Below, one piece after another: positions 11,427 through 20,915 of a stretch of 64,000 nucleotides of DNA (its first letter is position 1; every line of letters begins with the position of its first letter). Position numbers and translations under genes: made by a program. The notes below the pieces were generated by a model. The model was not told the DNA's origin. It did not search any database and saw nothing but the letters and a program-made list of their open reading frames with translations. The stretch comes from Echinochloa phyllopogon (Eukaryota; Streptophyta; Magnoliopsida; Poales; Poaceae). The stretch lies in contig BTCW01000005.1 in assembly GCA_033239725.1 (NCBI GenBank), positions 29,067,001-29,131,000 on the forward strand, given 5' to 3'.

Positions 11427-12376
11427 AGAAGCCGTGCCCTTACCACAAGGGCCCTGTCACCCACACCCTCGAACAATGTGGGATGATCAAGGGCTACTTC
11501 AGGCGCACCTCCGCGAAGGAGAACGGCCCGAAGAAGGATACGGGCGATGGCGGCAACAACGAGTTCCCCCATGTGGAGAACGTTTTCTTCATCATAGGGG
11601 GGCTCGCGGCGAACGCGACGCCCCGAGAACAGAAGCGTGAACGTCGAGAGGTCTTCTCCGTTCACCCCGCAACGCCAGCTTACCTCGCCTGGTCGGAGGA
11701 GACCATCTCTTTCGGCCGCGAGGATCACCCAGATTACATCCCGAACCCGGGACGGTATCCGCTCGTCGTCGACCCCGTTATCGGCAACACGCGGTTCTCC
11801 AAGGTGCTAATGGACGGAGGCAGCAGCCTCAACATCCTCTACGTCCACACCTTGGAGCTCATGGGTATTGGCACGAACCAGCTGAGGCCGAGCAAGGCAC
11901 CTTTCCACGGCATCGCGCCGGGAAAGCGGATCCAGCCCCTCGGGCGGATCGACCTGCCCGTCTGCTTCGGCACCCCTGACAACTTCCGGAGGGAGACCCT
12001 CACTTTCGAGGTAGTGGGATTCCCGGGAGCATACCACGCCATTTTCGGGCGACCATGCTACGCCAAGTTCATGGCGGTCCCCAACTACGCCTACCTCAAG
12101 ATGAAGATGCCCGGGCCAAAGGGTGTCATCACCGTGGGATCGTCGTACGAGCAAGCATACACATGCGACGTCGAGTGCGTCGAGGGCGCGGAAGCACTCG
12201 CCTACAGCGAAACCCTGGTGGCAGAGTTGGAGAAGATGGCGAACGAAGCTGTCGATTCCGCCAAGGGGCATGCGGGCACCTTCGAGGCCGCCGGGCACAC
12301 CAAGGCCGTGCCCCTCGAACCCGGTGCCCCCGAAGGCAAGGCGTTAAGGATCAGCACCACCCTCGACCCCAAATAG
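11420..12376 (+). CDS. pol: Tat-1 zinc-knuckle-like region and aspartic protease
   Basis: This frame lies -1 relative to gag and overlaps its end. It begins with a Cys/His block (CPYHKGPVTHTLEQC, about 11432-11476). The retropepsin domain follows at about 11760-12170, with the active-site motif MDGGSS (catalytic Asp codon 11813-11815) and the later FGRPCYAKF. DGGS in place of DTGA/S is common in Tat elements. The enzyme would cleave Gag-Pol in the particle. The frame ends at TAG 12374-12376; translation in the same frame continues directly into the reverse transcriptase region, so the TAG is a nonsense mutation inside pol, most simply CAG to TAG, and not a natural end. Confidence 0.85.
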   Translation: MLKKPCPYHKGPVTHTLEQCGMIKGYFRRTSAKENGPKKDTGDGGNNEFPHVENVFFIIGGLAANATPREQKRERREVFSVHPATPAYLAWSEETISFGREDHPDYIPNPGRYPLVVDPVIGNTRFSKVLMDGGSSLNILYVHTLELMGIGTNQLRPSKAPFHGIAPGKRIQPLGRIDLPVCFGTPDNFRRETLTFEVVGFPGAYHAIFGRPCYAKFMAVPNYAYLKMKMPGPKGVITVGSSYEQAYTCDVECVEGAEALAYSETLVAELEKMANEAVDSAKGHAGTFEAAGHTKAVPLEPGAPEGKALRISTTLDPK

Positions 12377-15300
12377 GAAGCAGCGCTCGTCGACTTCCTC
12401 CACGCCAACGCCGACATCTTCGCATGGAAACCCTCGGACATGTCGGGAATCCCAAGGGAGGTCGCCGAGCACAGCCTCGACATCAAGCCCCACTCCAAGC
12501 CGGTGGTACAGCGACTGCGGCGGTTCGACGAAGAAAAGCGCCGCGCCATCGGGGAGGAAGTGCACAAGCTCCTGCAAGCCGGATTCATCAAAGAGGTATT
12601 TCACCCAACCTGGCTTGCCAATCCTGTTCTAGTTAAAAAGAAAAATGGAAAATGGCGCATGTGCGTAGACTATACCGGTTTAAACAAAGCGTGCCCTAAG
12701 GTTCCATTTCCTCTGCCTAGAATAGATCAAATAGTAGACTCCACCGCTGGGTGTGAATTGCTCTGCTTTATTGATGCTTATTCCGGTTATCATCAAATCA
12801 AGATGAAAGAGTCCGACCAGCTCGCGACTTCTTTCATCACCCCGTTTGGCATGTTTTGCTACGTCACTATGCCGTTTGGCCTCCGAAATGCTGGAGCTAC
12901 ATACCAGCGATGTATGCAACACATTTTCGGAAGCCACATCGGGCGAACCGTTGAGGCATATGTTGACGATATCGTTGTTAAGACCAGAAAGGCGAACGAT
13001 CTGGTTAACGATTTGCAAATCACGTTCGATTGCCTTCGGGCAAACGGGGTAAAATTGAATCCGGAAAACTGCGTATTCGGGGTGCCGCGAGGCATGCTGT
13101 TGGGTTTCATCATCTCCCAACGAGGCATCGAGCCCAACCCCGAAAAAGTCTCGGCCCTAGAGCGAATGGGGCCGATTCGGGACCTGAAGGGGGTACAAAG
13201 GGTATTGGGCTGCCTGGCAGCCCTCAGCCGCTTCATCTCTCGACTGGGTGAAAAGGGCCTGCCCTTGTACCGACTCCTGAAAAAGCACGAACGCTTTTCA
13301 TGGACCCCTAAAGCCCAAAAAGCCCTCGACGGGCTAAAAGCATCGCTCGCACGCGCGCCTATACTCACGCCGCCGCAGAATGGCGAGCCACTCTACCTCT
13401 ATGTAGCTGCAACAACGCAAGTGGTCAGCTCCGTCATTGTTGTGGAAAGGATAGAGGAGGGGCACGCCCTACCGGTCCAGAGGCCGGTATACTATGTCAG
13501 CGAGGTACTGACCGAAACCAAGGCGCGGTACCCACAGATCCAGAAGCTAATTTACGCCGTAGTGCTCGCGCGTCAAAAGCTGCGGCACTACTTCGAGGCT
13601 CACCCGGTCACCGTGGTCTCATCCTTCCCCTTGGGGGAGATAGTCCGCAACCCGGATGTCTCGGGTAGAATAGCGAAGTGGTCTATGGAGCTCGTGGGGG
13701 AAACTCTCTCCTACGCGCCGCGAAGGGCAATAAAATCGCAAACCTTGGCTGACTTCGTCGCCGAGTGGACCGACGTCCAACTTCCGCTGCCACAAATTCA
13801 ATCCGAGTGCTGGACCATGTACTTCGATGGGTCGGTGATGAAAACCGGAGTGGGCGCAGGTCTCCTCTTCATCTCGCCCCTCGGAGAACATATCCGGTAC
13901 GTGGTTCGATTACACTTCCCGGCATCGAACAACATGGCGGAGTACGAAGCCCTTCTCGCTGGGCTCCGCATCGCCATCGACCTTGGCGTCAAGCACCTCG
14001 ATGTCCGGGGAGACTCTCAGTTGGTCATCGACCAAGTGATGAAGAATGCGAGCTGCCGCGACGAGAAGATGGAGGCATACTGCAACGAGGTTCGTCGTCT
14101 CGAGGACAAATTTCACGGCCTCGAGCTGAACCATGTTGCGCGCAGATACAACGAGGAAGCGGATCAGCTGGCCAAGATCGCATCGGAGCGAATCGCTATT
14201 CCTCCGAACATCTTCACCCGCAATCTCGATCAGCCTTCTATCCACTTCGGGCGAGGGGCCGAATCCCTCAAAACACCTTCGGGGGCTATACCCTCGGGGG
14301 CTGCGGAGGTCGAACCCATGGAAGAAGACCCCTCGAGGGAGGAGCTCGAAACAACCGACGTCGAGACTCTTTCAGCCGAGGCCATGGAAATCGACGAAGA
14401 TCCGCAACCGCAAGACTGGCGCAATCCGTACCTCTCATGGATCGACCGCGGGGAGCTACCCTCAGACCGAGCCGAGGGACGCCGTATCGCCAGGAGAGCC
14501 AAGACCTTCGTCTCGGTCGGCGGCCAGCTGTACAAACGCAGCGCCTCGGGAATCTTGCAGCGGTGCATCCCCATCCCCGAGGGACGGCAGCTGATCCGTG
14601 ACATCCACGCCGGGACATGCGGACACCACGCGGCGCCTCGTACCCTCGTGGGTAACGCGTTCCGGCAAGGCTTTTACTGGCCCACCGCTGTTTCCGACGC
14701 GAACGAGACCGTGCGCACCTGCGAAGGGTGCCAATTTTACGCACGAAAGACGCATCTCCCAGCGCACGCCCTACAGACCATCCCCATAACGTGGCCTTTC
14801 GCGGTCTGGGGGTTGGATCTCGTAGGGCCCTTCCGCCCAGCGCCCGGAGGATTCACCCACTTGTTGGTAGCAATTGACAAGTTCTCAAAGTGGATCGAGG
14901 TCCGGGCCATCACCAGCCTCAGGTCTGAGCAGGCCGTTTTGTTCTTCACCGACATCATCCACCGGTTCGGGGTACCTAACTCGATCATCACTGACAATGG
15001 CACCCAATTCACCGGCAAGAAGTTCTTGGAGTTCTGCGACAACCATCACATTCGTGTTGATTGGTCTGCCGTCGCGCACCCACAAACAAACGGCCAAGTA
15101 GAACGTGCCAACGGCATGATACTACAGGGCCTCAAGCCAAGGATCTTCAACAAGCTAAACAAGTTCGGCCGGAGATGGGTTGGGGAGCTGCCATCGGTGA
15201 TCTGGAGTCTCAGGACAACCCCGAGCAGGGCCACAGGCTTCAGCCCGTTCTTTCTCGTCTATGGCGCCGAAGCCATCCTCTCGACCGACTTGGAATACGG

Positions 15301-15652
15301 GTCTCCGAGACTCAAGGCCTACCAAGAGGAACAAAACCAGAAGAATCGTGAGGATTCACTAGACCAGGCGGACGAGGCCCGCGACATAGCGCTACTTCAC
15401 TCTGTGCGCTACCAACAATCACTCCGGCAACACCAAGCTCGGAAGGTTCGGCGTCGGGACCTCCATGAGGGGGGCCTGGTGCTAAGGCTGCGACAGGACA
15501 GTCGAGGGCGTCACAAGCTCACTCCTCCATGGGAGGGGCCGTTCATCATCGCCAAGGTCCTCAAGCCGGGCACCTACAAGCTGGCGAACGAGAAGGGCGA
15601 GCTCCTCACCAACGCCTGGAACATTCAGCAGCTACGTCGCTTCTACCCTTAA
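12377..15652 (+). CDS. pol: Tat-1 reverse transcriptase, RNase H, second RNase H and integrase
   Basis: The frame continues in phase from the protease after the TAG; the first ATG is 12440. Reverse transcriptase (about 12600-13110) has WRMCVDYTGLNKA, FIDAYSGYHQIKM and the catalytic YVDD at 12958-12969. The connection-type RNase H lies at about 13300-13700. The second, archaeal-like RNase H (about 13810-14200) has MYFDGS (Asp 13826-13828), NNMAEYEAL, RGDSQLV and NEEADQLA, so all four acidic positions are present. Integrase follows: Zn-binding HH...CEGCQ region near 14620-14740, then Asp 14817-14819, Asp 14993-14995 (TDNGTQF) and Glu 15101-15103 (NGQVERANG), a D-35-E spacing. The frame ends with RRFYP. 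It copies RNA to cDNA in the particle and inserts it in the nucleus. Apart from the upstream TAG it looks intact. Confidence 0.92.
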   Translation, partial: EAALVDFLHANADIFAWKPSDMSGIPREVAEHSLDIKPHSKPVVQRLRRFDEEKRRAIGEEVHKLLQAGFIKEVFHPTWLANPVLVKKKNGKWRMCVDYTGLNKACPKVPFPLPRIDQIVDSTAGCELLCFIDAYSGYHQIKMKESDQLATSFITPFGMFCYVTMPFGLRNAGATYQRCMQHIFGSHIGRTVEAYVDDIVVKTRKANDLVNDLQITFDCLRANGVKLNPENCVFGVPRGMLLGFIISQRGIEPNPEKVSALERMGPIRDLKGVQRVLGCLAALSRFISRLGEKGLPLYRLLKKHERFSWTPKAQKALDGLKASLARAPILTPPQNGEPLYLYVAATTQVVSSVIVVERIEEGHALPVQRPVYYVSEVLTETKARYPQIQKLIYAVVLARQKLRHYFEAHPVTVVSSFPLGEIVRNPDVSGRIAKWSMELVGETLSYAPRRAIKSQTLADFVAEWTDVQLPLPQIQSECWTMYFDGSVMKTGVGAGLLFISPLGEHIRYVVRLHFPASNNMAEYEALLAGLRIAIDLGVKHLDVRGDSQLVIDQVMKNASCRDEKMEAYCNEVRRLEDKFHGLELNHVARRYNEEADQLAKIASERIAIPPNIFTRNLDQPSIHFGRGAESLKTPSGAIPSGAAEVEPMEEDPSREELETTDVETLSAEAMEIDEDPQPQDWRNPYLSWIDRGELPSDRAEGRRIARRAKTFVSVGGQLYKRSASGILQRCIPIPEGRQLIRDIHAGTCGHHAAPRTLVGNAFRQGFYWPTAVSDANETVRTCEGCQFYARKTHLPAHALQTIPITWPFAVWGLDLVGPFRPAPGGFTHLLVAIDKFSKWIEVRAITSLRSEQAVLFFTDIIHRFGVPNSIITDNGTQFTGKKFLEFCDNHHIRVDWSAVAHPQTNGQVERANGMILQGLKPRIFNKLNKFGRRWVGELPSVIWSLRTTPSRATGFSPFFLVYGAEAILSTDLEYGSPRLKAYQEEQNQKNREDSLDQADEARDIALLHSVRYQQSLRQHQARKVRRRDLHEGGLVLRLRQDSRGRHKLTPPWEGPFIIAKVLKPGTYKLANEKGELLTNAWNIQQLRRFYP

Positions 15653-16860
15653 AACTCTCAGTATTTCTTGAAAATACTTCGCGTTCTTAGCTAACAATAA
15701 TGAAAAGTCCGCGAAAAACTTGGAAACATTGTTGCTAAGAACATGATCGGGGGTGCTGGGCTCTATTTTTAATAAAGCTAAACACCCCTCGGGGAGATAC
15801 TCGGGGGCTTACCCCCACCCTCCAATCATCCTGTTTTCGCTTCCATCGCGCTGAAACTCGAGGCACCTGAGAAAAATGTGGGGCGCAAGCCAATTAAAGC
15901 TGGAGCCGGTTGAGTCGTGGGACCGCCTACGCCCGCGAAGGGATATGGCATCTCCCTCTCCGCTCCATGCGTTAGTTGCTCGCGAATTCGAAATACCCGG
16001 CCAAAATCTCCCTAAGGCCAAGAGCAGCGCGACGGAGTGGAAACAGGGTGCCAAACTTTTCCTCCTTAAATCAAGAAAGGTGAAGGTAGAGCACAAGTCT
16101 ACTGCGGCCAAGAGGCGGCAGAGTCGTGGGATCGCCTACGCCCGCGAAGGGCTATGGTATCCCCCTCACCACTCGGCGCCAAAGTTACTAGTGTCCGTTT
16201 GCCAAAACCAATCTCGAGTTAAGAGGAAGGTGCGGCACACCAAACGAGCGAAACCTCCCCTTGGCCCAATCTTTGTATTGGTGGTCATCCTGTAGCCTAG
16301 GTACGGACGCCCCGTGGACTGGACCGGCGCGAAACGTCTGTGCCGCCACGAGAAAGGCCGTTCATCATCGCCAAGGACCCCGAGCCCGGCGCCTGCGAGC
16401 GGGCGAACGAAAGGGGCGAGGCTTTCGCCAGCACCCGAAACGTCAAACAGCTACGTTATTCCTATCCCTAAACCTTTTAGCGTTTTTCTCGTAAGTACTT
16501 TATGTTCTTAGTTAACAATAGCGAAAAGTTTACGAAAAAACTTGGAAACATTGTTGCTAACAACATAACTGAGGGGGCCTTGGTTTTATTTTCAATAAAG
16601 CCAAGCCCCCCTCGGGGGCTACAGGGGGGTTAACCCCCCTAATCGTCCCGGTTTTTTCAAAAGTTGTGCTAAAACTCGAAACGCTTAGAGAGATGCGGGG
16701 CGTGAGCTAGTCAAAGTTGGAACCGGTCGAGTCGTGAGACCGCTTATGCCCGCGAAGGGATACAGCGCCTCCCTCACCACTCCACGCATTAACTACTCAT
16801 GAATTCGAAATACCCGGCCACAATCTCTCTAAGGGCTAAGAGTAGCACATCAGAACAACC
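15533..16860 (+). repeat. Tandem duplication of pol 3' end and downstream module (two units, offset about 820 bp)
   Basis: Unit 1 starts in the integrase C-terminal codons (GGCCGTTCATCATCGCCAAG at 15537) and unit 2 repeats the same words at 16357. The similarity goes on through the end of pol (LRRFYP versus a degenerate copy near 16450-16470), the TTGGAAACATTGTTGCTAA block (15719 and 16540), a CTCGGGG-rich hairpin-like block, and the GAATTCGAAATACCCGGCC block (15984 and 16801). The second unit is diverged and non-coding. A third small copy of the GAGTCGTGGGA block is near 16121. Confidence 0.75.
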
Positions 16861-16942
16861 GAACAAACACGAAACAGGCAATCGGTTTTTAAACTTAGTT
16901 TTCATATACATATGTACAAGATACATTTGAAGCCTGAACTCT

Positions 16943-17544
16943 TCAGGCTCCATCCCCCCGCGAGGGCGCGCTGGCCTCGGCGGCAAGGGTCGAAGGGACA
17001 GACGAAAGCGCCCCAGGACCACCCTCCTCGCCGCTCACCGAAGCGATGTCGTTCTCGAGGGCCGCCACGGCGTCGGCCTCCGGGTCGTCCTCGACTTCGG
17101 CGATGGTCGCGGTCCCGGGTTCGGCGTCGGCCGGCGCATCTTCCTCCTCCTCGGGGAAAAGGTCGTACTGGAACTTGAGGGTCAGGGCCGTTGCGGCGTC
17201 CTCGGCACCATCATCAGCCTCGTCGAGGGCGGCGAGGGCGGCGTCATCATCCAGGTCAGCATCGATGAAGTACCCGCGCCCCACCGCCGCGAGGTTAATG
17301 TCGTAGTGAGTCGACACCACCCCAAGTGCCTTCCTCACCCCGAGGTGAAGCGCGTGCTCGAGACGCTACGCCACGCAGCCCTTCAGAGACCTCAGGCGGC
17401 TGGACAGCGACGACCCCGACTGCACGCCGACGCACTGGACGTCTCGGCACGCCGCGTCGGCCGCAGCCTTCAGCGCCTCGAGCTCCCCCTGGGCCGCGGA
17501 GTAGGCAGCCTGGAGGGCCGTCATCTCGTCCGCCTTCTGGGCCT
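16943..17544 (-). pseudogene. Antisense gene exon 4
   Basis: The acceptor AG at 17546-17545 restores phase and gives EAQKADEMTALQAAY. A TAG at 17368-17366 interrupts the frame, which then continues to the conserved KALGVVSTHYDINL block and an acidic C-terminus ending at 16943. Confidence 0.72.
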
Positions 17545-17622
17545 CTGCCCTGACAAAAGATCAGACATGTCAGAAAGCAGTTTTTGACACAAGAAAAAGC
17601 CGAAGGAAGCGTGAAGTCTTAC

Positions 17623-18034
17623 CGTCCACCTGGGCCCTCGCCTCGTGGAGCAGGCAGTCCGCGGTCGCCAGCACGACTTCCTTCTCGCGGAGCGCGCGGC
17701 TCAGCTGCTCGGCCTCCCAGGCCTTCTGCCCCCTCTGAGCCGTCGCCTCCGCGAGCTGGGACTCCGCGGCTTGACGGGCCTGGCGCTCGAGCTCAAGCCG
17801 CTCCAACGCCGCGGCCGAGGCCCGGGCTTCCCGCTCCGTCGCGGCGTCGCGCTCCCTCTCCGCGCGCGCCTTAGCCTCCTCGTGCGCCTGGGCCGCCGCC
17901 TCCGCCTCCTTGACTCGGACGGTGAGCTGGGTCACGTCCGTGCCCAGGTCGGCGTTCGCCTGACGGAGCCGGCGGAGGTCGGTGTGCAAGCCCGCAATGC
18001 ATGCGGTCTTGTCCGCCGCCTCTTGCCGAAGGAC
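17623..18034 (-). pseudogene. Antisense gene exon 3
   Basis: A heptad-like coiled coil (LRRLRQANADLGTDV, AQAHEEAKARAERERDA, LERLELERQARQAAES) is open throughout. It ends one base into a codon at donor GTAAGA (17622-17617). Confidence 0.78.
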
Positions 18035-18109
18035 CTACCCGAGAAATCATCGAAATTAAGCCATGAAACCAAAGACATCTCGAAACACTAAGGATGAAAG
18101 CAAGAATAC

Positions 18110-18722
18110 CTCGAAGACCTCCAGCGCTTGCCTGGAGTGAAGGTCGGCGGCGGCCGAGATGGCCCGCTCCAGGTCCGTCCCAATCCGCTCGGCCTGGGCC
18201 CATATCCCGTTCTCCTCGGTCGCACTCCGCCAGACCCGAGCGGGGACGCCGGGCCCCTCCGGCCACTCGCTCGACCGGCGCCGACCCCGAAGCTGCGCCG
18301 CCTCGGCAGCATCCCACGCGGGAGCCCCCCTGACCGCGCGCATCTGCGGCGGCCCCTGCGACAGGAACCGCGCCGCTGACACCTCGGTAGCAGAGGCCCC
18401 GATGAGGGGAGCGCGCTGGCTGCCACCCGAAGTCGGCGGGGCGACCGCCTCCTGCCCTCGACCGGCAGGAGGCGAAGCAAGCCCCGCCTCGGCAACCGGG
18501 GCACCTTGCCCCGGCCCCATCGCCAGGGGCGTCCTCGCCTCCTCCGCCGGCCCGGAGCCTCGCGCCTCCGGCGCTGGTTCTGCCGGCGTCGCCGCGAGCG
18601 CCGCTACGGGACGCGGAGTCCCGCGCGAACGCGCCCCCCCGGCGTGAGGGGAATCCGACCCCCCAACCTTCAGCGCCTTCCTAGGCACAAGATTAGGGGG
18701 AACCCTGGCGGCATCCCGAGCG
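18110..18722 (-). pseudogene. Antisense gene exon 2
   Basis: It follows acceptor TTGGTCCAG and reads ARDAARVPP... in phase with the end of exon 1, then a Pro/Ala/Gly-rich linker and the start of a helical region (ERIGTDLERAISAAADLHS). It ends with the codon for Glu before donor GTATTC at 18109. Confidence 0.75.
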
Positions 18723-18807
18723 CTGGACCAAGAAGAGAGAAATGCTGGTCAAGAAAAAAAAATCGTATGGAAAAGAGAAATCGAAAGAGATTCGAGGAAG
18801 AGCTCAC

Positions 18808-19434
18808 CGGACGCAGCCCTGCAGCTTCCGCTTCGAGCCGCTCGAAGGGGCCCTCCTCGAACTAGAGGCCCCCCTCGGATCAGTCGGGGGCTGCGAACCC
18901 CCCGAACCCTCGACGCTCGGGCACCGCGCCGCGCGCCGAGCCGGCGCGGTCGTCGCCCGTACCGCCGCTGAAGCGACGTTGCTGGGGACCGCCACGACTG
19001 CATCTGGCAGCGGCGCGACCACCTCTATTGCCTCGGTGACGTGTCCCCCCCCCCCCCCCGCCGCCAGCAATCTCCTCCTCGCTTTCCTCCTCGCCCTCCT
19101 CCTCGCTCGGAGAGTCCTCGGGAACGCCGACGAACACCGCCGCTTGCGAGATTGCGTTGGGGGAGAAGTTGTGGAGCTCCACGCCGTAGTAGTAGCAGAG
19201 CCCCCGCATGAACTGGCTTGCGGGCGCGTTGAAGCCCCGCTCATGGAAGCGGATGAAACTCACCACGTAGCCCACCGGCGGATTCGGCGCCCTGGCCGCC
19301 AGCGCTGGAACGATCCACGCCGGCCGCACTGAATCGCCCCGGGGCGACAGTTGCCCGCCGTTCACCAAGCCCTCCAGGAGGTGCTCGGTGGCGGTTGATG
19401 GAGTCCACTCCGTGGCACCCTCGAGGATAACCAT
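18808..19434 (-). pseudogene. Antisense gene exon 1
   Basis: It starts at ATG 19434 and ends before donor GTGAGC (18807-18802). It holds the FHERGF and YYYGVELHNF motifs and an acidic EEEGEEESEEE run. The ATG frame is not the frame that meets the donor; the switch falls at the C run 19045-19059 on the + strand. Confidence 0.75.
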
Positions 19435-19581
19435 GGCGAGAAGAGGAGCGGAGGCACGGGGCGAAGGTGGCGAAGTGCGAACGGAGCACGGCTCGCTGGC
19501 TTGGAAGCAGACGCTGGGCACGGGCGAAAGCTAGAAACGAGAGATGGCAAAGGTAAAAAAATCCTCTTCCCCCGCTCCCCT

Positions 19582-19588
19582 CTTATAG
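19582..19588 (-). promoter_or_regulatory. Putative TATA box of the antisense gene
   Basis: Read on the minus strand the sequence is CCCTATAAGAGGGGAGCG. It lies about 150 bp upstream of the antisense ATG at 19434, and no other TATA-like word is as well placed. Confidence 0.6.
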
Positions 19589-19599
19589 GGGAGCAGGCT

Positions 19600-20899
19600 C
19601 TCCCCGGCCGCGCCGCGCCGGCCCGCGCGTGCCGCCACCGAATCCGCGCACTAAGCGCGGAAGCGCGTGGAGTCACCGACACCTGGGCCGGGCGCACGAC
19701 GAAGACCGCCAACAACCAACACGCGTGGGCGGCGGCATTTACTGCGGCACGGTAAAAGGAAGCGACGCGCCTCCGATCTTAAATTACCCATCGCCTCGCC
19801 TCTCCCACACGCGCGCCGAGTTCGCCTAAAAAGGCGCGCCCACTACGCCCTTCTCGCCCACTCCGCGACGCGTCAGCCACGACCATGCCCGCCAGCGGTT
19901 GTGCGCGGGCCCGCGGAGCCGAAACGACCCAACCATCGGGTTCTCCCCAGGTAAAGCTGCGACGCCCCTCCTTCCCAAGGTACGAACGCAACTGACCGGG
20001 GATTCGAAGCCCGAACCTCGAAAAGGTTCAGAGGGCGCCCCATACCGAATAAATGCGAAGGCCGCGGATCGCTCTCGACCGAGCCTCGAGCCCGCCGCAC
20101 GGGAGCCGCCCGCACCTTACGCAAGGACCTACTGATCAGGAGTTCGAAGCCTGGCCCTCGAAAGGGTTCGACAGGCGCTCCAGATCAACAGAGTCAGGGA
20201 CGATTCGAGCGTGTCAAACGGACTTTACCCCGAACGCGAAGTTTGGGGACGCTCCTGTCGTGTTCAAGGCTAGACAAAGGCAGCTAGCCGGGGGGATCCC
20301 AACGAGGGAGAGCTTTCGCGCCCTCGGTCCCTATGAAAGGAACCGAGCCCCACCTAGCAAACCTTTGCAAGCTTCATGGACGTGTCCCCGGACCACGAGC
20401 CGACCCCAAACGAACGGGGCACGGACGTCCACTTGAACTACCTGCTAACAGCTCACCGAGGTATCCGTGTACGATTGCCCAAGTCGAGGGTTGCACGGAT
20501 GACCTCACCCCTCTCCCCCGCGAAGGGGCAGCGAGGGTCGAAAACCAAAGACAGGAAGCCCCGCCGATCGCCTCCGCAAGGGCCAGGAGCTCGGGGGCTC
20601 CCTGCAACACACCCTCCTCCTATGCGCGAAACGCTTCGAAACCGTACAGGGTCCGCCCCTCGAATTCGGCATAGCTCGGTCTCATCCCCACCACGTCGAA
20701 GGGGGAGCAACCGACACGAAATAAAGCCCTTGCACGAGTGAATCCACTCCTCCAAGGGCTCGGGGGCTACACCCGCGGGTGCGCTCGCGCGCCCCCACGG
20801 AAGAACGTGCATAATCAGAAAGGAATAAATCCCCACAGGTGGCCCAGGAACGACCCTGTGAAACCATCAGCCTCTGCCCAACTGAACCTCAGTCCGCCA
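19600..20899 (+). other. Tat-1 3' untranslated region
   Basis: GC-rich sequence with scattered GCTCGGGGGCT and TTCGAAGC words and no frame resembling a known protein. It is typical filler between the antisense gene and the polypurine tract in Tat elements. Confidence 0.6.
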
Positions 20900-20915
20900 G
20901 AGGCTCGGGGGCTAC
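20900..20915 (+). other. Tat-1 polypurine tract
   Basis: GAGGCTCGGGGGCTAC directly precedes the 3' LTR. It is purine-rich with two pyrimidine interruptions, the form common in this family, and would prime plus-strand DNA. Confidence 0.6.

Larger units (their letters stand above)
16943..19434 (-). pseudogene. Antisense four-exon gene of Tat-1 (putative gypsy-type transposon domain)
   Basis: On the strand opposite gag-pol a spliced gene is readable. Exon 1 is 19434-18808 (ATG 19434, MVILEGATEW), exon 2 18722-18110, exon 3 18034-17623, exon 4 17544-16943. Introns of 85, 75 and 78 bp have GT-AG ends (donors GTGAGC, GTATTC, GTAAGA) and keep phase. Exon 1 holds a motif run I recognise from the plant family Pfam calls putative gypsy type transposon (PF04195): SFIRFHERGF, then YYYGVELHNFSPNAI and AAVFVGV. 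Exons 2-4 give a Pro/Ala-rich linker, an Ala/Glu/Arg-rich coiled coil, and a conserved tail with KALGVVSTHYDINL plus an acidic end. Tat elements such as Grande and RIRE2 carry related antisense frames; function unknown. Two defects: a frame change across a 15-base C run (19045-19059) and an in-frame TAG at 17368-17366. The acidic stretch follows AVFVGV very soon, suggesting an internal deletion against longer relatives. Confidence 0.8.

Noticed and set aside
10832..11728. A 298-codon minus-strand frame opposite gag/protease
   Set aside because: Mirror of the coding strand codon bias; no conserved motif.
12055..12636. 193-codon + strand frame across the TAG at 12374
   Set aside because: An out-of-frame Arg-rich shadow of pol; it does not encode retroelement motifs.
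17555..18865. Plus-strand frames within the antisense gene region
   Set aside because: Shadows of the antisense exons; the minus-strand reading has coiled coil, splice sites and family motifs.
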